This document shows positions 1 through 11,182 of a stretch of DNA of 64,000 nucleotides, piece after piece; the stretch's first letter is position 1; every line of letters begins with the position of its first letter. Source of the stretch: Bryoerythrophyllum caledonicum (lineage: Eukaryota; Streptophyta; Bryopsida; Pottiales; Pottiaceae); NCBI GenBank assembly GCA_963971425.1, contig OZ020525.1:10608187-10672186 (forward strand). Reading direction: 5' to 3'. The notes beneath the pieces were generated by a model, which saw only the letters and a program-made list of their open reading frames with translations, searched no databases and had not been told where the DNA came from. The position numbers and the translations under genes were made by a program.

Positions 1-89
1 AAAAATAGAATAGGAGGATACCTTAATGTTGTCATCATCTAAGGACGTGTCATCGCTTTCTATTTTATAGGATGAAAATATTACCTTTG

Positions 90-1702
90 ATATGTAGCAA
101 CCCCATTGTCCATATCGGAAGTGCCAGAAAGCCAACTAATCATTCAACTCTCTCATTCCTTCTTCGGATGCTGCACTAAAGGAAAACCACTAAGCACAAA
201 TTGTTGCATATGCTCCATTGGCTTCCTCAATATTGTGACTCTTATGATATTCTTGACATAGACGAATGCGTTCATCTAGCAAATCTGCATGGATGAGTTG
301 CTTTGTGTGTCGCCTAAGGGACACAATCTAGTGGAACGTGCATGTGCGCTCACCATTAACAATGGATATTGATACGTCTCCAGATCCAAAAACAATGCGA
401 ACTGCATTGAAATTAACTTGCGCGCTACCTGCAATAAATCCTTCGAAGTTAATGTTTGGTACACCATGTTTCTACATGACCTTCTTCATAGACCTCTACA
501 TTTGACATTGATCAACCGTAGTTTCCGATTGGATGCTACATATTGCTATGGTCATTACTTTGCAGTAGTTTGCATCGTAAACATGACAAGCAAGTATTGT
601 CCACCTTTTTGTTTGCTTCACATGGTCAAACATGATCCAAGAATTCTCCAAGTCCCCTCTAGGCTGCATGCGCTTCACAATACTAACTCTGCTTCTATCT
701 CCATAAGTCAAAATCTTAAATACATAGATATTATTTGGGCCCTACCTCGGAAATGAATTGTCTTGGAAGAAATCAAATTTTGTGGTTGTCTTTAACTTCA
801 GAGTATTGTCAATGTAACCATCAATGTTGCAATATGTCTCGTCTCCGCAATGACATGTCTCGGTGCTAGTGTAATCATTGCTGAGAACCTCTCCAATGCA
901 CGGTTCAACTCTGTTCTTATCAACTACTCCGTTACTCTTTCTGGGTTCAAGAGGTCATGAACACAACTCTCTCTAAGAACATTCCGTTGTATTGCGGACC
1001 TAGTGGCATGAGTTATACTCATTGTCTACTGCATAATCATTTGCTTGAGAAAGTCCACAAATTTGCAATCCTCACCCTTCGAACTGGAGGACGATGACGA
1101 CCAAGATGAAGAGTCACTCTAGATGTGTTTGACATGCGCAAGGCAATGAAATACTATTTGCAAAAATACTATGACACACATGTTGGAGTTTCTTTATAAA
1201 AACGACAAATAATACTATTTTTGGAATCTATAATACATTTAGAAACAAAAGGCTCTGAAGTAGTTCTTTCCCAATACATCTTGTTTGCCTCTTTTGACCT
1301 CAAAAAATTGCCACAAACAATGGACTCACATTTCAAACTACCTACACACTTGGAGGAAGTAAAATGCAAACCAAGAGGATTTCTAATGCTGGTTGTAACT
1401 GAAGATGTCCACATGTGTTTGCCATACTTCTGTTCTATACCTTGGGAGTTTTCTCCTATACTAATGTGAGTAGGACGCAAGTAAAAAACAATACCTCCAT
1501 TGTACTCACTAGGTATGTACTCAATCTTCTTCGCTAGATAGTTGGCAACGTCAATTTTTTTCACCTCACTCTTCTTCCTATATAATGACTCCCTCAATCC
1601 AAAAACAAATGAAAAAATGCTAGAGAAAGAAAGAGGTGTATGAACGATAGAGACACTATGAGGCACTTGTGCTCTTGAGTTCTCAACCTTGGGAGTCTTC
1701 AA
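90..1702 (-). pseudogene. Decayed transposase-like gene (Mutator-like family suspected)
   Basis: Minus-strand coding remnants lie in order. An open stretch at 1702-1169 carries cysteine pairs (CVGSLKC, then CIIDSKNSIIC) that look like an N-terminal zinc-binding region. A second stretch at about 711-496 contains SWIMFDHVK and LACHVYDANYCKVMTIAIC. A third, continuing to about 90, contains NINFEGFIAGSAQVNFNAVRI and WLAFWHFRYGQWG-like residues (seen as LAFWHFRYGQWG). From memory these match a repetitive protein family of mosses and lycophytes that I take to be a DDE-type transposase related to MULEs; the family name is an inference. Several in-frame stops (for example near 470-500 and near 340) show it is dead. 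I found no terminal inverted repeats or target-site duplication. Confidence 0.42.
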
Positions 1703-3640
1703 AGCTTCTTTAGGAAGAGAAGTAACCTCTAGACTTTCTTTGGCTTCATCATTGCTACTTAGAGTGACGAAGATCGTCCCATACGTTGGTATGATGAAGG
1801 TCTCCGATACTGGTTGAAGTCCTAGTTCAATCTTAACTTTCCAAATATTCTACAAATTTCTAAGAAGCGACGCTGCCAAACCAAAAGTTTTTGTGGATGT
1901 TTGAGACGTTTCTTGAATGGTCCCTTCCAAAACATTTTATGACCCTGGACTACTCTCCATTCCTTTCCTCTCTCTATATGTAGGACGCCGGTACAAAGTC
2001 TGCATAAGCTCTATTGTGTCACTCAAAACTAGCTTCTCTGAGAAAAGAAATTCATGAGTAATCCTGAATCGTAGACACAACAACTTATTGTCTACAACAA
2101 CAAATCCTTCGTCTTGAACTTCCAAGAATAAAGGCACTCCACTATTTCTACATAGAAAGAGGCACATGCTCTAGGAAATGCCATCATCAACAAAGCATAA
2201 GGGATACTCCCAATTGATGTAAGATCTTAAGTGGTTTCAGATACTATGCACATTCTCACAAAGTAGTTCAAAAAGTCAACCCAACATAATTATCCAATTG
2301 CACTTGTGGCAGCACACCAAGAAAAAATTACTTTATTGATTGCTCCTATTTTTGTTATGCCTATACTAGTTTGAATTCCAATATTCATCACTAGACAACA
2401 GTTGTGGAAAATTGTGAGCCGTCATGGCCTTTTAGTGGGCAGGGTCATTGAGACAATAAAATAAAACGGATGCAAGAGAGAGTTGCATTTCATATCATTG
2501 TTATTGGTTTTCAGTTGAGTCCACTACAAACTCAAAAGTTAGAAAGAGATAAGCAATGATACTCCTTCACTTCCAGTATGATGTTCCGGCAAATTTGTTG
2601 TAGATGACACTCCCTCTTCCATTCAAGTTGGGACTTTTGAGACATCCTCGGTATCAAAGGTTTCTCTTGTATTTGTTAACTGTTTAAAAGACACCAACCT
2701 CTTTGGAGTTAGAATTGTAAGTGCTAGCCAAGGTCTCACCATGTCTAAAGTCAAAACCGTACCCTCCCAAAATAAAAGATTTCAAACTAAATCAAGTAGT
2801 TCCAAAAGTGAATGTGATGGTGATGCTTTACACAGCGTAAACGCATACGAGTCACAATTCGAAGATACACCGTAGAAGGTTAGTTTCCTAAATTCTGTAT
2901 ATCCACCAAAAGTACTTGCGATTTATTGAAACTGGAATATGACTTTAGCCAAAATCATTTCCAGGTCGTATTCGTGCTTGATGTGAGAACCAGAATCATT
3001 TTCAAGTCATATTTGTGCTTGATGTGAGAAACAATGATGACTTTGGTACCAAATTTAGGGTTACGGACTTCTCCAAATTGCGAGTTCCGGTTCTATCCCC
3101 CTCCGTTTAGGATATAGATTCCTTTTCTCCTCCGGTAGAGTTTCGGTTGTCGTCATCCTCGTGTTTCGAAGAGAGTCTGTCAAACACTGAAGGGTTACAT
3201 TAGTGATCTTTGGACCTTTTATATGCTTGTGGAATATCAGGAGAGGAGCTTTGTGTTTTGTGAAGCTCAGTTGTAAAGATTATCTGCGTAGAGGAACTCA
3301 GGATGGCGACGCCAACCTTTGTAGAACCTGGTGTAAATGATAGTTTGCATTCTAGAATTAGCTTGAGTATTTGGCACGGAAATACTGTGTTGTGAATGGT
3401 GGACCAAAAAATTATTATCGAAGATGTTGTCTATTTTTATCAGGATGTGGGTTGGATTTTTTAGGCTCTGCTCAGGGTGGTAGATATGTTCGCAGGCAAG
3501 GATCGAGGCAATAACTTGGTGAGTTAGGTTTCCTATGGTTTGCAAGGTGGGATCTAAATGTGCAAGGGTAGTCACGGTGGGAGTGGAGTTGGTACCGTGA
3601 GAGAGGGGAGCTTTGGTGCGAGTGGAGGTAGTTTGGTGAG
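1703..3640. other. AT-rich stretch without a recognisable gene
   Basis: Only short open frames occur on either strand and none resembles a known protein. No repeats beyond low-complexity A/T runs were seen. Confidence 0.5.
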
Positions 3641-3649
3641 AAAGGGCGT

Positions 3650-5830
3650 GCTTCGGTGAGATATGCTAAGGGTTTTGTAGAGGGGCGGTTTCCTACTACA
3701 ACCACAAAGGCCCGTTCGGCACAGAACTCTGCCAAAAGGGGTCAGAAATGGCGTATGAGAACGGAAGAACGTGTATGCTTGTTTTTAGAATTACAATTTT
3801 ATCCAAAAGTCCGCCAGTCTACATATAGATAAGATGTGGTGAAAGACCAAGAAGGCGTTCGGCACCGAACGTAGTCAGCTAAGGGTGATCAACGACGACA
3901 GTACATACGTTTAGGGTGTTTTTGTTATTGAGTGTATTGCATTTCTTTGCGCATATCTGGCTGTCCCCTTATAATTTAGATGTATATTAGGGGTCCGTGT
4001 TGAAGTCCTTGAAGGAGTTCCGCACCGAACGGGATATGGTTTGGGTGAAGCACGAGGGCTGCAAGTAGGAATTTGTTTATATTTTACTAAAATGTATGTG
4101 CATTTGGTGAAACAAAGTGGCTTTCTCCGTATTTTGTTGGACTTTAAGTAAGGCCATGTAGCTCTCCATCAATTAGTTTGGCACCGAACGGGTTAGTTGA
4201 AGGTGATTTAAGGAAGGATGAATTAGGACTGCTTATAGGTTTTTGTTTTAGTTTTAGTTTTTGCAAAACATGGTTCGAATAAAATGTGGCTACCCCCATA
4301 TACAAAAGGTGTGAATTGGAGTGCATGCTCTTGTCCATGGAGGCATTTGGTACCGGACGGGTTTTAGTTAGGGTTTTGGCTGGTAGCACGTAGATTCTTA
4401 TTGTTTGGCAAGTTTTTTATTGTTTGATTCCTGTTGTGTGAAAAAAATGGCTTTTCCAATAAGCATTAGGTGTTTCATCGGAGCGCATGTTGTGGTCCAT
4501 GAAGGAGTTCGGCACAAAAGTGGTTCTGGTCTAGGTGAATTAGGCAAGCAAGACAATGGTTTTTGTAAATAAATTATTATTAGATTGGTACATTTCTCGA
4601 AGATTATCTGGACATCTCCATATAGAATATGCTATTTAGAGTCCGTGCTTTGGGTCATAGAGGCGTTTGGCACCGAGCAAGTTCTGCTTAGGATGAATTA
4701 GAGTGACAACACGTAGACTTGTGATAATAGTATATATTATTTTGGTCCATCTTGTAAAGAAACTTTGAATTTCCTCGTATAGATTAAATGTTTCTTTGGG
4801 GTGCTTGGTGTGGTTTAAGTAGGCATTTGGCAGCAAACGAGTTCTGGTTAGGGTAAATTACTAATTAGGTTGACATCATGTAGGTTTCTGTTTGTAATGT
4901 CATTTTAGGTTTGATCATTAGTTGATACAATGTGGCTTTCTACGTATTGAGTAGGTGTTTAGGATAGACCATGTTGTTGTTCATGAAGGCATTCGGCAGA
5001 GAACAACATTTGGAATGAATGTCAGAGGCTGCCATCTTGTAATATTTTGTGAATAATAGATGTTTTTGTGATGAAAATAAGCCTCCCTTGAGTAGTTTTG
5101 TTGTTCTTTGAGGTGCTTGTTGTGGTCCCTATTGGCATTCGGCACAGAACGGCGTGATGTTGCTGCACTAGCTGCAGCCCTACATGTAAGAGTAAATTAG
5201 GCCTCTTGCTTGTAGATTTCTCTGAATATTAGTTCTTGTTGGTTCATTTCATGCTGAAATGTGGATTTCTCTGTGTAGATAAGGTGTTCCTATTTGGCAC
5301 ATGTTGTGCTCCATGATGGCGTTCAGCACAGAACGGTGTCTAGTACGATTGAATTAGGCCAGCTGAACGGAGGATGTTTCTATATATGAACTATATATGT
5401 TTGTTCACATTGTGATTAATTGTGTGATTCCGCAAATACAGTTCTTGTTTTTAGATTCACATGTTGTGGTCCTTAAACCCATTCGGCACAGAATGGGGTC
5501 AAGTCGGTAAGATTTAGGCTTGTAGAACATAAATTGTTTTGTTTTGCATCATATTATTTATCTTTGCTTTTTTTGGGGATAGAATGTATCCTCATGGGTT
5601 CAGAGTTGCTGTTGTTTTTAGCTTATGGCGTTGTCCTTGACATCGTTCGATATTGAACAGGGTCAGGTTGGTGTGATTTAGGCCGGCAAAACCTAACTTG
5701 TTTTTTTTTTTCGTCATTTGGTGAAAGAATGTGCCTCCTGGGTTTACTGTTGCAGCCGGTTGTCCTTGCCACTATTCGGCACCGAACGGGGTCAAATAGG
5801 TGGGATTTAGCCCGATAGAACCTAAATTGT
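3650..5830 (+). repeat. Degenerate ~158-bp tandem array with inverted-repeat core
   Basis: Fourteen copies of a core related to TTCGGCACCGAA (itself a perfect inverted repeat) start at about 3714, 3857, 4017, 4176, 4345, 4507, 4665, 4825, 4991, 5137, 5321, 5481, 5645 and 5774. The steps are 143, 160, 159, 169, 162, 158, 160, 166, 146, 184, 160, 164 and 129 bp. Around the core, GTGGTCCATGAAGGC usually precedes and a GGGT-C-GGT-AGGGTGAATTAGG-like stretch follows. The remaining sequence of each unit has diverged strongly, so the core is the best conserved part. The unit length is close to a plant nucleosome repeat. No coding capacity is evident. Confidence 0.8.
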
Positions 5831-6767
5831 TTTGCAATTCTTTGTGCCTCTAAATCATGTGGCACAAGTGGAATAACCTGGGAGTCTAATTCATGCTGCA
5901 TCATGTCAACACTTGCAGATCAACTATTTATAATTTCAACACGTAGAAGAGGTTTGAGCTTCCGCCTCAAAAACCACGACTCTCAATCATACCCAACTTT
6001 TCCACCTTCAAGGGCGCACAAATTGTCCTTGACAAATCAGTGCCGTTCTTGTGACCCACACATGATTGCATGATTAGATTTCTTTCATGTTGCATCCCCT
6101 CCCTTTCCACTACGCAACTTGCTTGAGCAATGCTACAACCCGCCCTACTGTGGAAGTCGCGCTTTGCTCCTTTCCTCCCTCGAGCGTACGGTCCTTGCTA
6201 CAAAGATTGTAAGTCTCCCGCCAAACACCTCCAACTGCTCCCACCACCTTAGCTGAGGATGATCCTTAGAAACATCGGGTCCGCTTCTCCCGTGCATGTT
6301 GAGAGATATGTATGTCCAACCTTGTATTTTTCCCCATACAACATGCTTTGGCACCCTAACTAAGCCGAATGGTATACCGTTGGAATTGTATTCAAATATA
6401 CTTCTAATCCGTATTTAATATTAACACCAAATTCTACTTGTATAATTCTCCAATACTAGTAATAATGTTGGATACTCTTGCATCTGGCCACAATGTCCAC
6501 TTTGTCCCTTCAAGGAATAAGATCCATTTTTTCCAAAAATAGCGCTTCTCAAATTAAAAACATTGATACTAGCAGAGGCGTAAGTTCACCCAACTTGTGT
6601 GAAAGGGTCTCAAGGAAGATCCCGTCTGCCACGTCAGACAATTTGCAATGCACTAAAATTGGGAGGCAAGCATCCCGCATCTTTTGTCATCATGGTCGCC
6701 TTTTGCTGCTATCCACACAGCCGACGATCATAGTGTTGCTTCTCTAGCCAACATCTCATCCATCACC
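5831..6767. other. Intergenic stretch, no supported gene
   Basis: A minus-strand open stretch at 6354-6145 (start MPKHVVWGKIQGW) has a composition loosely like leucine-rich-repeat resistance proteins, but there is no motif strong enough to call it. Confidence 0.4.
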
Positions 6768-7851
6768 ATGGCGTCCAAGTCCCTCAAGCTGGTCTCCAAG
6801 GATTCTCCCGGCAATCAGGTTCCTCTCTTCCACGTTTTCTTTCTCTCAGACCTCCCTCACTGCTTTCCTCAACTGCGCAGATGGATGCAAATGCTGCAGG
6901 TTGGGAATCCTTTCTTTCAAAGACTCGGTGTCATTGAAGATTTAGGGTTTAAGGCTTGGAGTTTAATTGGTGGTGATGAGTTACCGATGAGTGAGGGGGG
7001 TAGGAGAATGTCTAGTGGCGTGGTTCGTATTGGACAGGGTGGGGTTTTTTTGAGCAAGTTTGTTGGGGTTTGTTGAAAAAAACAACAATTTTTACTTTTG
7101 ATAATTTTTTAATTGTGACGAATGGTTGCAGAGAAGAGCCTCTAGCGTTGAAAAAGAGCTAGGGGACTCTACTGCACAAGGCACGGCAGTGACACCCTTG
7201 GATTTGAACGACCCTGACATGCTATTGCCCTCCGTGTTGCCGATCAAACGAACCCAATTGATTGATCGCTATCCTAAAGGTCAAACTTGAGGGCGGCAAT
7301 GGAAACACCTCAACTAAGAAGGCTAAGAATTATTATACGTATTCTACGGATGAGCCTTCATGTACGTGTCAATGTCGTCTCATTACAAGAATTAACTTAG
7401 TTGTTAGAAAGACTCGCAATGAGGGATTACTAGATGATAAGTATGCTTGAATTGATGGTGAATTGATGGTAACAATCACGGTTTCTGAGTCACATGAGGT
7501 TTTTGGTGATCCGTTGATGTTTAGATGTAAATATTGAAGCTCCACCTTCTATGTATCCTGCAAAAAAGTATTGCGACATCACTGGTTTCGAGGTAACCTT
7601 GTCTCATTTTTATTGAGTAAAGACCCTGTTAGAGTTTGAATTGAGATGCATTGTGGAACGGGTGTGGTTATTTGCTTCATATTCATGCGTTTGCATGGGT
7701 GGCGGGTGTTGTGATACAAGCGCCCTACATAGATCCAAGGACAAAGATTTGGTATGCTAATGCAGAAGTGTTTAGACAAATTAGATCCCTATCGGATGAT
7801 TGCATCCAAGGCTATCTCTCTCTTTGAAATGCAGTTGTTGTGCTGAAATAA
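6768..7851 (+). pseudogene. IES6: INO80 chromatin-remodelling complex subunit C (YL1-C domain), broken copy
   Basis: The product would be the small Ies6/INO80C subunit of the nuclear INO80 remodeller. Four exons can be traced: 6768-6818 (MASKSLKLVSKDSPGNQ), 7132-7361 (LLPSVLPIKRTQLIDRYPKG then KNYYTYSTDEPS), 7525-7592 (VNIEAPPSMYPAKKYCDITG) and about 7721-7851 (PYIDPRTKIWYANAEVF, then RSLSDDCIQGYLSL). The order KR-x-Q, YPKGQ, RQWKHL, DEPSYVNIE, CDITGFEAPYTDPRT and NAEVF matches plant Ies6 proteins as I remember them. Exon borders 1-3 keep GT-AG and phase. Lesions are TGA at the conserved Arg after KGQT, a frame change after RQWKHLN with the following residues missing, a 1-bp phase loss at the exon 4 acceptor, and TGA for Arg six codons before the natural stop at 7849. 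It is probably a dead duplicate of a gene located elsewhere. Confidence 0.8.
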
Positions 7852-8575
7852 GGCGTTGGAAAATTCAAGTACATTGGTTGTCCCTCGCGCCATTTTTGGA
7901 AGTGAATGAACGTTGTAGATAGGTGACTCTATCATCTTAAAAACAAATATAGTGTCGTCGTGCATGCTAATTTTTTGACAATCTAGTGGCAGATTTGTGG
8001 CTCTGTATATGGTCATCTTCACCATTTGTTGATCATCTTTTATTGATTAAATACATTCCAAGAACTTCTCCTTCTGTTAAAGCCATATCAATTCGTGGAA
8101 ATGGATTGTATGAAGCTTTGCAGCACCTATTGTTTGTGTCTCGGTTGTAGTGTAGGTAATGAACTTGGTTCATTGCCTCGGCTAGTATCATTAAACAGAA
8201 GTTTTTGTTGTCAATGTTTAGCTCGAGCTTTAGTAGAGAGCAAAGTTTGAAGAGTACACATCAGAGTGCAGTGCACTGGTGTCTATAAGACTCACCAGTT
8301 TGGCTTACCCCATTCCTTAGGTTACGGAAGCTTTTTCATAATCCTGCACGTACTTATGTTCTAACAAAAACTGGGGAGGTTTTCATTAGTTCTGAAGTAG
8401 ATGTCACAAACATTTCTTCCAAAGGCAGTGATGAAATAGATGATCTAGTGAACAATGAAATAGATAATGGCAACAACGTTGAATCAGAAACACTTAATCT
8501 CTTGGAGAGGCCTAAAGTATGCATCCAAGTGGTACAATTTGCGAGCACTCCTATGGCAGTAGTAGGGGATTGCTA
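7852..8575 (+). other. Downstream stretch with an unassigned open segment
   Basis: Most of this stretch has stops in all frames. From about 8350 to 8575 the plus strand is open (VLTKTGEVFISSEVDVTNI, later ERPKVCIQVVQFASTPMAVVG) without a convincing start. I do not recognise it; it may be an exon remnant. Confidence 0.3.
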
Positions 8576-8578
8576 GTA

Positions 8579-8632
8579 TGTGAGCCGTTAGCCGTGAGCC
8601 ATAAGCCGTGAGCCGTGAGCCATGAGCGGTGG
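8579..8632 (+). repeat. Short GTGAGCC-type minisatellite
   Basis: About seven imperfect copies of a 7-8 bp unit (GTGAGCCGT / GTGAGCCAT / ATAAGCCGT) follow head to tail, just after the open segment ending near 8575. Confidence 0.75.
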
Positions 8633-8639
8633 TTGTTAG

Positions 8640-11180
8640 AAAAAATTCTGACCAATATATTGAGAACGAGAGTGGAAACCGCCAAAATTATATAGTATGA
8701 AGCCTATACCCGTGGAAATTTGGTATAAACTGGAAAAATAATAAAGCCAATTTCCGTGCAAATTTCACATGTGTCTTTATACAACAATCTTTCCACCCTC
8801 GCCTTCCTAAATTCCATCCATTTCTCCCAATCCCTACATGCCCATCAATATCCTTCTATTTGAGTTATTTTCATTCTTTGTATCCATTTTTTTATTACCT
8901 TTGTTATTTTTTCTACATGGTTCTTTGAGTTTATTTATTTACTTATTTCAATATTGCCTTTTCAAGTGAAAGTACCTCTTTGATGTTTTGTTTTCCACTT
9001 CTATATTACTTAATACTTTTCTTCCACATACCAGTTTTTTTTTTAATTAGTCTTTTCATTTCTATTTCTTATTTGTCCCTAATATTTCCACAACTCTCTT
9101 CAATGTAATATGTAAGGTGGTGCATAATATTTTTTGATATTTTTTGTAGTATGTTTATTTTATTTTTATTTTTTCATTTCTATCATATCCTCTATCTTTA
9201 CAATTTGAACGAATCCTAATCATCTATTAAATATTCATTATTGTGCTTTCCTTTCTAATTATTTATGTTGCGTTTTAATTGGCTGCCATTTCTTTCATTC
9301 ATGTACATATAAAAATCTAAAATTCTCTTAATTACTTTTGAAAGGATTGTAGTAGTTCCTATCATTGTCAAAATTGACACTCAAAAAAGGCCTTTTTGAG
9401 TTTAGGATTTAGGGTTATGTCTCTATTTTTTTTAAATATTACAAGTTTATTTATTTAAGAAGATATGAAAATATCAATCAAAGAAGTAAAGTATATAAAA
9501 TCAGAAAGCGGTTCAAACGATGAACACAACTGTAGAAGATAGTAAAATTTGAGGTGGAATATCAGAAAATACAAATTCATAGAGTGAACCAAAAAAAAAG
9601 TGAAACAAAGAAGTACATCACTAATGCAAAATTAAAAAATAATATTTGGACTATCATCACTGTTGATTACTATCCTCGCTATCCTCAACTACTTCATTGT
9701 CCAAGTATTGAGCAACACGAGGGTCATATCGATGGGTCTCACATGGTGAACGTGGAGATGATAATGTAGTCATTGCTCAATGGGCTAAGTCTCCTACATG
9801 TGGTGGAAGTAGAAACGATCGAGTAGGAGATTTTGCGATGGCCATCAATCTACAAAGAATGAAAAAGTAGTATTAACATACATTATAAAAATATACATTT
9901 GCAAGTATAAAAATAATAACCACAACTTACTCAAACGATTTTGTTTTGCAACGTGGCAAAGTGAAATGTCATCTTTGTCTACGCTAATATCCGCTTGAGA
10001 AGAAGTAAACATTTCTGGCGGCGGTGAAAAATCTTGAAGTAGTGCCATGACGTCCTCAAAAATACAGGGATCCGCCTAAAAAGCAATTAAATGGCGCCTT
10101 GAGCGGCGGCAAGCATGAATAGAGGCTTTCTATAAGTAAGCCAATAATATTAGGAGGATTCCGAAGCCTTTGGAAACGATAAAGCAAAAGGGTAAATAGT
10201 ACATGTAGAAGCGGTGGCATGAAGGATGACACCACCTAGCTTTGTCAAAGCCTAAATTAGGATTTGCATTAAGATTGGATCCTTCTCCCAACCTCTTCTT
10301 CAAGATATAATTCCATTTGGAAGTTGTGTTTTTGTTGACACGTTGTTGAAGATGATATCATCTTCACCAACATTGATATTAACATCCAACGTTTGTTGAT
10401 CTTGTTCAAAATGGAAGGATGGAAGCGATTCATGAACAAGGAGAAGGATGCGGAAGCGATGCGTCTACAAAAATAATGTTCATATTAGTCTCAGATATGA
10501 AGAAAGAAAATATTGAAGGAATAGGGACTACAAATCTCACCGACATAGAGTGATATGTTGAGGATGTCAATTTGAGCTCATTGATACTCCACCAATCTTT
10601 TACAATTTTGAATTCATATGTTTTAGCATATATTCGTACGTCTATTCGGTCATAAAAATCAGTAAATATGCATGAGTTTGCAAGTAGAAATGAACAAACT
10701 CAAAGATAGCTTCCAATTCAGTCACTTTATATGCGTTCCACTATGGAATGTCACTGGTGGTAGATGAAATATTTGGAACCGGCAATCCTTTGGGAATGTC
10801 AATAATGATGAGATCAAATCCATCGTAAGGACATGATGTAGAACGCACTCAAGTCCATTGACACTTTCCAACCTACATACATAAAATCAAGCAAAATTCA
10901 AATAAAGCAAATGTATTCTTCTTCGTAAGTGGATGGTCCTTCCCCGATTCCATCAATTGAAGGATGGATGTATTTTCAATGAGAATTTTTGATGATAAGT
11001 CAAGAGAAGAAGCAGCACATGAAGCACAGACCAATTTTTTGGCCTAAATAGAGCTTTGATAAATTTGGTTGGCATTGGAGCCTGGAGTAGAAATAATTGA
11101 ATTTATCAAATTCAATAGATTAGGAAGAGAGGGTAATCCATTGCCCTCTAGATCAACAATAACTTATGGAGAAATCTATG
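8640..11180. other. AT-rich intergenic DNA, nothing recognised
   Basis: Long A/T runs and no homology that I can name. It holds short frames only. Confidence 0.5.
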
Positions 11181-11182
11181 AT

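Noticed and set aside
3650-5830. CRISPR-like array
   Set aside because: Repeats are degenerate, units are ~158 bp with imperfect cores, and the genome is a plant nuclear one; it is a satellite.
6145-6354. Leucine-rich-repeat resistance gene fragment
   Set aside because: Only a vague compositional resemblance; no repeated LxxLxL pattern.
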